Source of the DNA: Tieghemiomyces parasiticus
Lineage: Eukaryota; Kickxellomycota; Dimargaritomycetes; Dimargaritales; Dimargaritaceae
DNA: 39,923 nucleotides
Direction of reading: 5' to 3'
Assembly: GCA_027575765.1 (NCBI GenBank)
Contig: JANBPT010000376.1
Location: forward strand, 1-39,923
The position numbers and the translations under genes are program-made. Under the pieces are notes generated by a model. That model was not told the DNA's origin. It worked only from the letters and a program-made list of their open reading frames with translations, and ran no database searches. The first letter of the stretch is position 1; each line of letters starts with the position of its first letter. Positions 12,193-23,159 of the stretch are shown in pieces.

Positions 12193-15054
12193 CTACACTA
12201 CATCCTCAGCGACCTCACCGTCCACTAACAGCTCGGTAGCGACAGCCTCTTCGTCGACGGGGGTCGCTTCGTCGTCCTCGGGGGCCTCCTCATTTAGGTG
12301 GACTGAAAGCGTATCGTCAAGGTCGGTCTGCCCGCGGACGGACCCCGTACCGGTGGTGTTGACCTCGAGGCTGGCGTGACTGAGGTTATCCGACATAAAG
12401 CTGTCCATGGGGTGGCTGTCCGGACGATCAAGCAAGGACGGCAGGTGGCCATCCCTCGACCCACCATTACCGTTGCCACGAGCAGCGTGGTCGCGGGCCA
12501 GCGCGAGCCAGTCGAACCCAGCGTCATCCTGGTGTTGAGGCCAGGTGGCGGCGGGGGAGGGCGGCTGCTGGCGGAGGCGTTCATCGCGCAACCCCTCGGC
12601 GCGCAGGGCGTCCTGATACTCCGGGAACAGGTTCGGATAGTCGGCCGGGTTGGCGAGGGCTTCGGCGGCCTTGGGCTTGCCGTTGTTGCGCAGCTCGGCC
12701 TTCCAGAGCTCAAGGGTGTCCGCTACCCGCGCCGGCAGGTAGGTCCGAGCGAATAAGGCCGCCTCCGCCGTGCGCCGCTGGCGGATCAGGATGGCCAGGC
12801 ACCGGTCCAACTGACCCAGGTTGTGGTAGCAGGTGAAGGCGATGTTGGTGCGGCCCTGCCGCTCGGCAAGTTCCGCCAGTTCGGCCAATCCCCGGCTCGA
12901 GCCCGCCGCGGTGTAGTATAGCAGAAGCCCCGGAAGATCTTTGGCCTTGCGCAGGCACGTCTCGGCCAGGGGGAGCTTGAAGGCAGTTAGCGCCGCCTCG
13001 CCTAGTAGCTTCCACTTGGCCTCGGTATCGGTCCGCTCGGCGATTTCCTGGGCGATGCGCAACTGGCCCAGCTGCAGGGCCAGGTCAAATTGGTGCTCTG
13101 GGTCCGTCGTCACCTCCAGCGCCAGCTCCTTCAGGTCCTCCGACTCCAGGAACCGGGCGATGCGGTTTCGCTGCGGGCCTGCGATGGCCGGCAACAGCGT
13201 CTCGGCAGCTTCAAAGTCGCCGCGCACAATGGCTGTCTGGTACTCCACCACGGCTAGCGGGAGTTGGTAGCTTACGACCTGGAGGTCCTTATCGGCCAAG
13301 TACGCTCGGTTGTCCTTAGCCACGTAGCCCAGCAGGTACAGCGGGCGGTCAAAGTGGGCGATCGTGAAAGTCTGGGTGCCCACCACGTAGTTGAGACGGC
13401 GTACCGCATTAGTGTAGATGAAACAGTCCCCGATCCAGCACCCGCTTTCCACCTTCTCGGGGAACTCGTGGATTACCTCGAAGGCCGCCTCCAACCCTTC
13501 CTCCTGCAGTTCGGCGGGCAAGACCCCACCGTGTTCGGCAAGGGTCTCTTGGTACACCTGTCGGTCGAAGCGCAGGATGAAGAACCCTTCCTCAGTCACG
13601 ATGGCTAGCAGCTCGCCGCCGTCGGACCAGTACACGGCCTTAGGGGCCACCTCGATGCGACGCACCAGCTGGCCCTGGTCCCAGTCGTAAAAGTCCAGGA
13701 AGGAGCCGCTGCGCACACCCAACAAAGTGCCACCGAAGATGCCCTCTACGGCGAAAGACAGACGGGACAGCGGGCCGCTGAGTTGAGTCTTCTCCTTGAA
13801 GGACTTGAATAGCTTGATCTTACTGGCCGATTCGCGCACCGCGTATTCGCTGGAGTCGAGGGCCCACACCACCTCGCTGCCCGGGCCGAAACTCTTGTTA
13901 CGCCACGCCAGAGCGGTGTAGATGATGTACTCACCGTCGCCGCACACCGCGATGAAGCGACCATTGGGGCTGTGTTGCAAGGTGTGGGGGAAGACCTCAC
14001 AGGTGCCCAGCTCCTTGACGGGCAGAGGGATCCGCTCGCCGTCCGCCACGGCGTCCAGCCCGCCGGCCTTGAGGTTGGCCGTGAGGATGTCGGTGTATTT
14101 GGCCCAGATGAGCTTGCCACCAGCATCCATGCTTACCGCAGGCTCCTCGCGGCCCAGTTTGATGACCACGGCGCCCTCTTCGTAACCGAAGGCCAGGTTG
14201 TTGGTACCAGCCTGGTAGGCGACGGCCCAGGCGCGGTCCAGGCCGTAGTTGAGCGTGTTTTCCAGGTGGTACGTGTTGGCGTTCCAGATTTTCACCGAGC
14301 CATCCTCGCTGGTGCTCAGGATGATTGGCAGGTCCGGGTGGAAAGCCACGGCGCTGATGTTCTGGGCGTGGCCCTCCAGGGTCTGAACACACGACTTGTT
14401 TTGGTAGTCCCATACCTTGACTTGGCAGTCGTCGGCGCCCGATGCGAGGTAGGGCTTGTCGTTTCCGTAGTAGTAGGCCACGCAGTTGACGCCCTTACTG
14501 TGGCCCTCGAGGGTGTAGTTGGCCACGGGTGACCCTAGGTTCCACACTTTGACCGTCTTGTCAAGGCAGGCGCTGGCGAAGGTGTTGGGATCCTTGGGAT
14601 TGATGGCCAGCGACATGACGTAATGAGTATGGCCCTCAAAGACTTTGACACACTTCCATCCCTTGTCCCAGTCCCACAGGCGGATGGTCATATCGTCACT
14701 GCTGCTGAGCACGTAGGGTAGGGTGGGATGCACGGCCAGGGAGCGGATGTAGTCCTGGTGAGCATCGAACTCGGTGACCTTCTCGTGGGTATTGTAGTTG
14801 AAGATACGGATGGTCATGTCATCGGACCCGGTTACAATCCACGACTTGCGCGCCACGAAGCGGGCGGCTCGTACCGGGAGATGGGTGACCTCGAAGGTCT
14901 TGACCAGGGCCTGGGTCTCGTAATTCCAGATGTAGACGTTGCCGTTATACAGGCTGGCCAGCAACCAGGGCTCGGTGGGGTGCATGTCCACGCTCTTGAC
15001 CCGGTCGCTGGTGCGCGACAGCAACTTGCGTTTGATATCGAGCCGCATGCCCAT
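12193..15054 (-). CDS. SEC27: Coatomer subunit beta' (COPI coat)
   Basis: Beta'-COP is part of the B-subcomplex of the COPI coat, which binds dilysine retrieval signals and drives Golgi-to-ER and intra-Golgi transport. The 953-residue protein is encoded without introns. It begins MGMRLDIKRKLLSRTSDRVK, closely matching the invariant family start; a second Met at residue 3 could also be used. Residues 1 to about 300 form the first WD40 propeller, with repeats ending in IWNY, IFNY, LWDWDKGW, VWNLG, VWDYQNK and IWNANTY. The second propeller follows to about residue 590, including VKLGREEPAVSMDAGGK and the CGDGEYIIYTA strand. An alpha-solenoid follows, with STDPEHQFDLALQLG-like text (here TTDPEHQ) and ARTYLPARV. 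The acidic tail is low-complexity and slightly longer than in animals, which explains the length over the usual 900 or so residues. Confidence in function is very high. Confidence 0.98.
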   Translation of the reverse strand: MGMRLDIKRKLLSRTSDRVKSVDMHPTEPWLLASLYNGNVYIWNYETQALVKTFEVTHLPVRAARFVARKSWIVTGSDDMTIRIFNYNTHEKVTEFDAHQDYIRSLAVHPTLPYVLSSSDDMTIRLWDWDKGWKCVKVFEGHTHYVMSLAINPKDPNTFASACLDKTVKVWNLGSPVANYTLEGHSKGVNCVAYYYGNDKPYLASGADDCQVKVWDYQNKSCVQTLEGHAQNISAVAFHPDLPIILSTSEDGSVKIWNANTYHLENTLNYGLDRAWAVAYQAGTNNLAFGYEEGAVVIKLGREEPAVSMDAGGKLIWAKYTDILTANLKAGGLDAVADGERIPLPVKELGTCEVFPHTLQHSPNGRFIAVCGDGEYIIYTALAWRNKSFGPGSEVVWALDSSEYAVRESASKIKLFKSFKEKTQLSGPLSRLSFAVEGIFGGTLLGVRSGSFLDFYDWDQGQLVRRIEVAPKAVYWSDGGELLAIVTEEGFFILRFDRQVYQETLAEHGGVLPAELQEEGLEAAFEVIHEFPEKVESGCWIGDCFIYTNAVRRLNYVVGTQTFTIAHFDRPLYLLGYVAKDNRAYLADKDLQVVSYQLPLAVVEYQTAIVRGDFEAAETLLPAIAGPQRNRIARFLESEDLKELALEVTTDPEHQFDLALQLGQLRIAQEIAERTDTEAKWKLLGEAALTAFKLPLAETCLRKAKDLPGLLLYYTAAGSSRGLAELAELAERQGRTNIAFTCYHNLGQLDRCLAILIRQRRTAEAALFARTYLPARVADTLELWKAELRNNGKPKAAEALANPADYPNLFPEYQDALRAEGLRDERLRQQPPSPAATWPQHQDDAGFDWLALARDHAARGNGNGGSRDGHLPSLLDRPDSHPMDSFMSDNLSHASLEVNTTGTGSVRGQTDLDDTLSVHLNEEAPEDDEATPVDEEAVATELLVDGEVAEDVV

Positions 15055-16311
15055 GGTGACGGCGCAGAGGGGGGGGTGATGACGGGAGGGGAGGGGATGA
15101 GAGGTTTTGGAGAAGCTTGGACGAATGGGCCAGAAGAGAATGGGAGAGGAGGAGGGGGGCGAGTCGGAGTTGGTGCTGTGGTGGCGAGGGGCGGATCGGA
15201 TGGCTCTAGAAAGGGGATGAGGGATCGCGAGTCCAAAGGCAAGGGATGCTTAAGGGCAAGGTGATGGGAAAAGTGTCTAGGGCCAAGTGCAGGTATAGAG
15301 GGAGTAGGAGGATGGCGAACGGGATAACAGCGACCGACGGGGTTGCCAGGCAATGAGGTCGAGATGGGCCTCGGATGAGCGCTGCTGGTTATCTGCCGGC
15401 CGAACCTTCAGGCCCTGCTCTGAGGATGTATCGGGGCCAATTGGGACTGCCACGTTCAAGTAGGTGTTCGCGTGGAGAGGTATCTTCCCAGCCTATTGAA
15501 CTGGCCGCCCGCGTTGGTAGGTTTGTCGCAAGGACGTTGGCGTGTGCGCAATGCAGGTTTAGGAGAGCTGCGGTAATACCTCAACCTAGCTTGGAACGCT
15601 GGTTGCCGGGCCATCAGTCTGCGTAAATACCTGCTACGGATTTGCCCCACCTGCTGCTGACGCCGTAGCTCCGGGAGCCGTTCACGGTCAAGGTTCGGCG
15701 CGGAATGCTGCCTGCACATGAGCCCAGAGGTAGCCAGCTCGTTGACGCTCTTCATTGTGCTACACAGTCGGATAAAAGGCCCCAGTTGAACAAGAAGGGC
15801 GTTGTTTGTCAACCCCGTGGTCTGAGGTCCTTATGGCTAGTGTGGACCAGATAGGGCTTGTTACGCCGGAGAGCGAATGTAGGCGCAACCTACCAAACGA
15901 TAGCAACCCTCCTCCGGAAATACGTTTGCTCTCCAAAGCCGCCGTGGACTGCTCAGGCACTGGCCAGTGTTCCACTCTACGATCGTATGCGACCGACATG
16001 GCCTCTTTGGAAGGCTGGTAATATATAACCAGCTGGCCTTCCGTACCGAGGGCTTCAGCGCTGCACCACACGCCGGCCAGCCAGGGGCGCAATTTTCTCT
16101 CTACACTCAATGGCCTCCGTGTCCACCCAATTCTACAGCCGCTCCTCTAGAGTCCTCCATTTGTATTGACACAACAAACACTCTTTTCTTTCCCCTACCC
16201 ACGCTCGCCCCTTCCTTCCGCCGTTACCCCCGTTATCCACCGACACCTACTTCACCGTCACCACAGGCTAGCGCTGTGCTCCCTCACCCATACCTGCCGC
16301 CACATTTCGCC
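15055..16311. other. Divergent promoter region, coatomer beta' / WD40 gene
   Basis: About 1.26 kb between two divergent starts. The 200 bp or so before each gene is pyrimidine-rich on that gene's sense strand. TATATAA at 16022-16028 is 284 bp upstream of the WD40 ATG and is a candidate core-promoter element. Short open frames here have no recognisable features. Confidence 0.5.
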
Positions 16312-18410
16312 ATGCTCTCCCGACCAGATCCCCGTGCCCGTGGCGATGGGCAGGATCCCTTTCTGTCTGCGGAGGAGGAAATCGACATTGACAATGACGA
16401 TGAGGACTACGACGCCCCCAAGAAACGTGGGGGGCGTAAAACCACCACTAAGAAGGGCAGCAGTCGCACCGCGCGCAAGGCCGAAACCTCCGACTTGGCC
16501 GATACCAACAGTAAGAGCAAGACCAGCGGGAAGGCTAAGCCCGCCAGCAAGGCGGATACGTCGGCCAAGGCCAAACCACGGAAGAAGTCTACAGCCAAGG
16601 GTAAAAAGGTAAATAACCGCTGGATGCAGTCCGTTGGCTCCGAGGCCCACCGGTGCTTCTCCTCGCCGGGGCGCCCCGTGCAGGATACGATCCCACCTAA
16701 AGGGTGCGATCGTGCTCAGAGGTCTACCATGGTCTATAATGAGGACCTACGCACACCATGCTAACCCATTCCCTTAAACGGCACTCTCACTTCCATTGAT
16801 CGTCTATCCTCGCGTTTACTGCCGTAACGACACAGCCCGCCGAGGTCGCCCGGCCGCCGCGCAAGTACGATCCCGACCTTATCGACCAGCTGGCTGCCGA
16901 GAATCCCGACACGTACTGGGACGATATCCATGCCCCAGACTCCCAGCGGATCACCCACATCGACGCTGAGCACCCGCTCGGCCTGGTCAGTGTCGACATC
17001 CGAGATCACGCGGCCATCACGGGCATGATTCTCTCCCCAGACGGGACCCTCCTGGTCACCTGCTGCAACACCGGATCGGTCAAATTGTGGGACCTGGGCT
17101 CCTTCGCCCTGGTACAGAACCTCCGCGACGCCAGCGAGAAACAGATTGACGAATTCTTTGTAGCGCGATTCACTCCGGATCAGTCACACCTGATCGTGGG
17201 GGGTAAGCTCAAGGACCGGCAGCGTTGGTCCGAGGTGGACGATGACAACCACATCCTACCTTGCCCTCTCAAGGTGTTCAATGTCCTGTCGGGGGAGGTG
17301 GTGGCCCGCCACGAGGGCCACATGGAGGAAATCTTGTGCATCAAACTGGCCAAGTACCGTGGTCAAAACTACGCGCTCACCACCAGCCAGGATGGCTACA
17401 TTCTCAAGTGGCACCTGACCGACGACTGGATCAATCTAGTGGAGCACACCCGGGTGGAGGACGGTATTACCTGCATGGCCTTTACCGTGTCTTTTGTCCC
17501 TCGCACGGGTAACCGGTACTTCATGGGTGCCTGCGACGAGCACGTTAAACTCTATGACTTTGAACACGCCCGCCTACTTCGTACCTTCGAGAACCTGTAC
17601 TCGTCCTACTGTGACTGTGGCAAATTCATTGAATGCCTTGAGATTCCGTATCGGCCCGGCGAAGAACCCGCGGCTGTCGAGCTGGAGACCGTGACTGCCA
17701 CGGCAACGTCGTCAAGCAAGCGGACCAGTGCACGGGTGGCCGCTTCGACCGCGGCGGGGATGACCGAATCGGCCGCCGTCGACACTGACGCGTCCGCGAC
17801 CGACGTGGTCATAGACGAGGTCGATCCCGACAGTGCCTACGATGATACCCGCCCACCTGGTCTCCCGCAACGGCCCTTTGCCCACTTTATCACACGTGGT
17901 GTGGAACTCCTGGATGCCGAAAACAACACGATCGCCTCGCGGCCCAACACGTGTACCCTGCACCAACTGCTCTACCCGGACGAGGATCACGACGATTTTG
18001 AGCTGGAGGAGATCCGTCGCTTCCACCACGACGAGTATCTATCCAACTCATGGCTCATCAAGATCACGGCCAACGGCCGGTATCTCCTCGCCCCCACCTT
18101 GAACGGCCAGGTGTATGTATTCCACTTGGCTACCGGGGCCGTGACCGGGGTGATCAAGGGGCACGAGGAGATTGAGGTGCGCGACGTACTCTTTCATCCT
18201 CAGCGCGATCTGCTCTTCACTAGTGGCGACGACGGCCGCGTCGTAGTGTACAGCCGGAACCCGGAGAACATTATGGCTGAGCGTCAACAGTACCTCGATA
18301 GCACAGCAGGCGAGGATATGGATGACGCAAGTGGTGCGGTTACGATCACCGCTGCCGACGCAACCCAGCCCAAATCCGAGGATGAGACCGACATTGATAT
18401 CGACGGCTGA
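16312..18410 (+). CDS. WD40-repeat protein with Lys/Ala-rich N-terminal tail
   Basis: Two exons, 16312-16608 and 16836-18410 (donor GTAAAT, acceptor after ACACAG, both phase 0), give 623 residues. Exon 1 encodes an acidic patch (EEEIDIDNDDEDYD) followed by a Lys/Ala/Ser/Thr-rich tail resembling a histone H1 tail or bipartite nuclear signal. Exon 2 encodes WD40-type blades, including SVKLWDLGSF, ILKWHLTDDW, HVKLYDFEHARLL and VFHLATGAV, with a low-complexity Ala/Thr insert around the middle of the exon. A characteristic stretch around GKLKDRQRWSEVDDDNHILP and the Cys motif YCDCGKF look conserved rather than generic, but I cannot name the family. It does not look like the COMPASS subunit Swd1, nor obviously like CAF-1 or Tup1. 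A nuclear or chromatin role is inferred from the tail only. The ATG is preceded by pyrimidine-rich leader and lies in the same frame as the tail. Confidence 0.85.
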
Positions 18411-19508
18411 ATCAGTCGAATGGACACCTTCCCCCCTCACATATCCAAGAGTTAATTTTACCACTTTACCAATTTCATCCATTAAATGTACTACTTCCGC
18501 TGTAAGTCATCGTCATCATCCTCGTCGCGCCTATTCTGATATTCAATCAAACTTACCCTCTTCGACACCGCACGAAGTATCAATCAAGTTGCTCTGTGCT
18601 TTCTAGTTACATGCCTTGCCCGAGGGGTACACAGGCAGTTAGTTGATAAATTTACATGTTCTGTATTAACCATTGCCCCTCATTCAGCAGGCTCAAAAAG
18701 GACTACGGCAGACGAGCCGATAGCCGGAGGCCATAGCTTGTAAAGTAGGGTGATGGATTGCGATCCGCTCTGGGATGTATACCGGCGCCTAGGTATATCA
18801 ATGACGGTTAGGTCCTCGGAAAGCCCAGGTGCGGGAGCCAGGGGTAGCAGGGTGAGGAAAGTCAACGTGTTGGGAGAATTGCCCGCGAAGGAAAGTGTCG
18901 ATCCCGTTGTAACGCACGTTATCCACCGGAATGTACGGTCAGGATGCCCTGCAGGCTTCTAAAAGTACAATCGCGTTCGGGCCACCTCACAGCCTGGCGG
19001 GTTACACCTGGCCCCCCAAGTTAAGATTGATCCAAAGTGAGCAGCTCTATTGGATTGGTCTGGTTTGACTCCCGCGCCCTCTTTGTGAGGGTGAGAGTAA
19101 GGGGCTCGCTACGACTATCTCTACACCACAAATAACCCTCAGGTTTCATCCCGCATTCCATGCCAGTGTGCTGGAAAATAGGTCAAATTGCGGAGTGGGG
19201 GGTGGGGCCCCTAACGTCTCCGAACGTTCGTGAGGTGGATAATTGACTTTAGGTACCTGATGGTTCATTACGCCGTACACAGAACGGCGCACTGGGAGTG
19301 GGCGCCCCCCTTTTTTCTTGATTACCAGAGCACATATAAATTCGCTAATTCCACGTAGGCCCTTTCCATGCGCGATTATCTCTGTCTACAGCATTATCCC
19401 TTCTTTTTTGTCAAATATCTCTGCTAACTCCTTATCACTACATAACTCATAGCTAGCCCTGCCTTCTCAATACCTACCCGCTTTTTCAGTCACCACACGC
19501 ATCGCATT
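18411..19508. other. Intergenic region, promoter of secreted protein gene
   Basis: About 1.1 kb between two plus-strand genes. Nothing coding is supported. The last 170 bp carry a TATA-like element and a pyrimidine-rich leader for the next gene. Confidence 0.5.
19335..19340 (+). promoter_or_regulatory. TATA box candidate for the secreted Cys-rich protein
   Basis: TATAAA within CATATAAATTCG, about 170 bp upstream of the ATG at 19509. It is followed by a C/T-rich leader, which is the usual arrangement for a well-expressed fungal gene. It is the clearest core-promoter candidate in the window. Confidence 0.45.
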
Positions 19509-20237
19509 ATGAAGCTCACCCTCACCATCCTTGTTGCCGCCTGCGTTGGCCTTGCCCTCGCTGCTGAGGAGCCGATGGCCCCTGTGGACAGCACCCCGGC
19601 AGCTAAGAGTTATGCAGATGCCAGCTTGAATTGTTTTCTGAGCCCGATCTGTCAGGACGGTACCGACGAGGAGTGTGCGGAACACTGCCTGCGAATCTCC
19701 GCCAAGGCCTACCGCCAATGCCAGACCAAGTGCACGAACAACGACGGGAGCTTCAATGAGGATCAGGACCTGCTCGACTGCTTCTTTGGGTGTGTCGACA
19801 TCGCCCGCCAGAAATCGGACTTTAAACACAGGATCGTCGATATAGCCAACGCCTCTCCGGTCATCGTTCTTCACCAGCGGAGCGTCACAACCGCCCCCTC
19901 GCCGTCGCTATCCGAGCTAGCCATGAGTAGCGACAGAAACGCCGCGACCCCTTCGGCTTCGTCGTCTGCCGTATCCTCCGGTGCTTCGTCCGCCCCCGCG
20001 AGCAGCGCGACTAGCATGGTCTCGGCTTCCAGTACCCGTCCCGGAGGCTACCATGGTAGCTCGTCCTTGTCCGGCAGCCTGCGGCCCGGCCGCCATTCCT
20101 CTACCGCCACTCGACCCCACTTGGCCACCGGTGTCTGGGATGATTTTTCCTCCGACGCCGCGGCCCCGGTCGCCCGCCTGGGCAATGCCGCCGCCGCTGG
20201 TACTGCCGCCATTCTGCTCGCGCGGCAACTCTTTTAA
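19509..20237 (+). CDS. Small secreted Cys-rich protein, possibly GPI-anchored
   Basis: The single exon encodes 242 residues. Residues 1 to about 18 are a classic signal peptide (MKLTLTILVAACVGLALA, followed by AEE). Residues about 41-97 carry eight Cys spaced C-x5-C-x7-C-x3-C-x10-C-x3-C-x15-C-x3-C, that is three CxxxC pairs after an initial spaced pair, consistent with a small disulphide-bonded helical domain. A Ser/Ala/Thr-rich, likely O-glycosylated stalk follows. The C-terminus ends in a short hydrophobic stretch (AAAAGTAAILLARQLF) that could direct GPI attachment. The eight-Cys count recalls fungal CFEM proteins, but the spacing does not fit the CFEM pattern, so I do not assign it. A location at the cell wall or plasma membrane is inferred. 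Confidence 0.85.
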   Translation: MKLTLTILVAACVGLALAAEEPMAPVDSTPAAKSYADASLNCFLSPICQDGTDEECAEHCLRISAKAYRQCQTKCTNNDGSFNEDQDLLDCFFGCVDIARQKSDFKHRIVDIANASPVIVLHQRSVTTAPSPSLSELAMSSDRNAATPSASSSAVSSGASSAPASSATSMVSASSTRPGGYHGSSSLSGSLRPGRHSSTATRPHLATGVWDDFSSDAAAPVARLGNAAAAGTAAILLARQLF

Positions 20238-21602
20238 GTCATCGATAGATAGAATCCGAGCTCTTCTTGCTTGTGGGCACCACCAACTTCGCTCACTGAT
20301 TATACATACCACCCACGCTTCAACTCTGGGGACCCATATCTAATTAATACTAGGTTCAGCCCCATAGAATACATCCACAAATTAGAAATACAACCGGAGA
20401 GCCGTGGCAGTTGAATAGGCCACACTGCCAAGTTGGATATATGACCCAGGAGAAAACTGATCAAGGCGGTCGACCGGCCTATGCTTCCTGGCACCTTAAA
20501 ATCTATTATGCTGAATTCAACCTCACCTACCTTAAATCCCCCAAAACCAGCTTTGTAAAGACTTGGTATTTGGTAATGTATTGATGGTGGGTGGCCCGAC
20601 ATGGCACCCGTCCTTTAGCAATTTTTAAAGGCGGGAAGGAAGGAGACGTTAAGTTACAGATACAAGGGGCCCTCCCAGGGACCTTGGAGGGGCGGCTGCC
20701 CATGGGCACATTGGGGCCCGCCAATCCTCTTCAATCCCGTCCTTCCGTGATCACACCCACATGGCCGAAACCCACCCTGCGCTGTTGGCCGTCACGAAAT
20801 CCTAGGAGTGGCCGGTCGAGAAGGACGAGAAAATGAGCGAGGAGGTCCAAGACCAACACTTCTGCCGTGGCCTGTCATTCCTTTGCCCTCGTATCCTCTC
20901 CCAACAAGCTGAGCGACTTGAACACAGCCCACCTGCTCCGCTCTTCCTTTCCTTTTTCACTCTATCTAAACTCGTAGTCCCCTTTGGTCCTCTACACGGC
21001 CTCCCGTCTGCCGGTCCGCCATGTTTCCTAACCCTCGCCCGGGCCATCCGTCCAAGGATACAGGTACTAACCCTAGGCCAGCATCGTCGTCTACCCCTAG
21101 CCGGGCCTCATTGGTGAGTTGTATTACGGCACCTTGTGCGGCTTCCCTTATTAGGTCGAGCGGGTGGCTTGTAGTGCGAAAGCGCCCCGCGGATTCCTGC
21201 GGCTGTCTGGCCCCAACATCCCCCCTCCGGTCGGGCACCCGCCCTCCCCCCTCCACTTCTTTTCATCGGCGCCACATGGCCGCTCTTTCCGAACGAGCTG
21301 CTTGAGCGAGTCCGGGTAGCTGGCGTGAGAAGCCTCCCTGGCGACCTATGGCACCGACTCGGCTAGAACGGATGCAGATGGCCCTGCGCATTGGGCGGGT
21401 GCTGCCAGGACAGGAGGGAATGGCCCGAGGTTGGGTCCTTATGGCTGCGTGGAGGGTGGGCGCTGGGCTGCAGCTTGCATCGCCACTCAACCCGGATCGA
21501 CCGCTCGTCCCCATTGTCGCTGAAACCCGAGGGCGTTGCGGTAGCGACCCTACCGGGTAGCGTGTGGCACAGCTCGCTAACTGTGCTACTGCCGCTTACC
21601 CC
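20238..21602. other. Intergenic region upstream of SGF11 gene
   Basis: About 1.36 kb. An open frame from the ATG at 21021 ends at a good donor (GTGAGT at 21114) whose phase would join an acceptor at 21629, so it might be a 31-codon 5' exon of the next gene. The simpler start at 21603 is preferred. Otherwise no supported feature. Confidence 0.4.
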
Positions 21603-23159
21603 ATGTCCTCACCTTGTATATTGTCCCAGTGCATGGATTTGTACGCCGAGCTTATCGACCAGTACATTTTCGAAACGGTCATCGAAGCGCACAAGGACCA
21701 AAAGATATCCGGGCTGCCTTGCGGTATTTGTCACACAAGGTACGTGGGTGCCCCCCCCTTTGTTGCTGTTGACTGATCGTCCGATGTAACCAACTGCGGC
21801 ATACGCAGGTCGTATCAGGATCTAAACGGTACTCTACCTTGCCGCCGCCACCCCCCTACCACCCTATTCATGCCAACCATCGGCGCTTGGCAATAGATGC
21901 CAATGTTTCGGTAAGTTGGCCCGGCTTTCCCAGAGCAGTAATCCCTGGGTCTCTCAGGTTTGACCCACCCAGGTGATATAGTTTCCCCTTCTTACACCTC
22001 CTACCCCATGTCCTACCATCTTACACGCCAATCCTGATTAGTGACCAAGCCTGGTCTGGACATTTTTGGTAACGATCCGTCCAAGATACCGGCTACCGAA
22101 ACCTACTTATGCACCTCCTGCCAGAGGCAGTACCCGGCTGCCCGCTACGCCCCACACCTCGAAAAGTGCATGGGGCTGTCCAGTCGACGCCAGCCATCAC
22201 GACGGTAAGCCCGCATCCTTGCATTGCTTGTTTGGCACGAGTATCACATTCCTTGTAGCGGGTCGCGTCAGCCCAACTCTGGGATGGAGATAAACTATCG
22301 CTGATCCGTGACACAGTCTAACTCTTGCCATTAGCGTATCATATTCTGCGCTTAACTTGTCCGTGTCCACAGGGCTGCCGCTCAAAGTGACCGGGGCTCC
22401 GCCTCTTCACCCTACTCAACGTCCACGAATGTCTACAACGGCGACGACCGGGATTCGCCATCCGACGATACCAGGGTACTGCTCAACGGCTCTGTCGAGC
22501 GGAAGCGGAAGGGGCCCGGTTCGCGAGACGGAAGCGGGGGCGGGGCCAAAAAGAAGTCCAAAACGTCTACATCCGGTGGGTCCAATCGCGGCTCCCCGTT
22601 ACTAAAAGCCGCCACCCTTACCTCCTCTAAGATACCCGGTCAGTCGCTCGCGGACAACACGTCGCCCCGGCTCAAACCTTCTGTTTACAAGAACGGGAAT
22701 GGTACCCCTCTGCGCAAGCAGCTGCTCCAAGAGTAAGTGACAATGGTTGTACGGCTTCGGCTCTGAGGCGAAAGACGGGCGAGACGCCCAGTCTTGACGA
22801 GATGGGGTATCTGCTGACTCACTTACTAATCGCCGCGCTTCTTCCGACGGACACCGGCTTATCCAATGCCCCCCCCCTTTTTTGACATGGCGACCTCGCC
22901 GCTACAGAGTGACCGCCTCCACGGCGTTGCTACCACCACCGGACCCCATAGCGGTCACTGACGATGACTATATAGGTAAGTTTTGCAATGCACGTACCAA
23001 ATGTCTTCCAGCGAGCGTAGCAAGCATAAGCAACGATTCAATGTGGGTGGCACTAAACCGGCTTGCCACCGACCTTACCTCATCTCCCCAGATGTCGACG
23101 GCAGCGAAGATTTGGAAGAATTTTTCCAGGATGTTACCGATTTCAGTCAGGTATCCTAA
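21603..23159 (+). CDS. SGF11: SAGA-associated factor 11 (Sgf11/ATXN7L3-like)
   Basis: Sgf11 is a subunit of the SAGA deubiquitinase module. Its N-terminal helix packs with Sus1 and Sgf73, and its zinc finger supports Ubp8 activity on H2B-ubiquitin. Six exons close in frame to 269 residues: 21603-21739, 21897-21910 (14 nt), 22042-22204, 22373-22732, 22908-22975 and 23092-23159. The first exon gives the amphipathic helix (MDLYAELIDQYIFETVIEAH). After the micro-exon comes the hallmark KPGLDIFGND, then the zinc finger CTSCQRQYPAARYAPHLEKC (C-x2-C-x11-H-x3-C). The C-terminal 150 residues are Ser/Lys/Gly-rich and disordered, ending in an acidic segment (DLEEFFQDVTDFSQVS). The protein is far longer than yeast Sgf11 (99 residues) and nearer the animal ATXN7L3. 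The start at 21603 is chosen because the conserved helix extends to just after it; a longer form using an exon at 21021-21113 also fits by phase. Confidence 0.88.

Noticed and set aside
13972..14532. A 186-codon open frame opposite the coatomer gene
   Set aside because: It lies antisense to strongly conserved coatomer sequence, has no domain, and is typical of shadow frames in GC-rich genes. Similar antisense frames opposite C1-THF synthase (34693-35268) were rejected for the same reason.
21021..21113. A 31-codon 5' exon for SGF11
   Set aside because: Phase and donor fit, but the conserved helix already extends back to the ATG at 21603 without it. Kept only as an alternative start.
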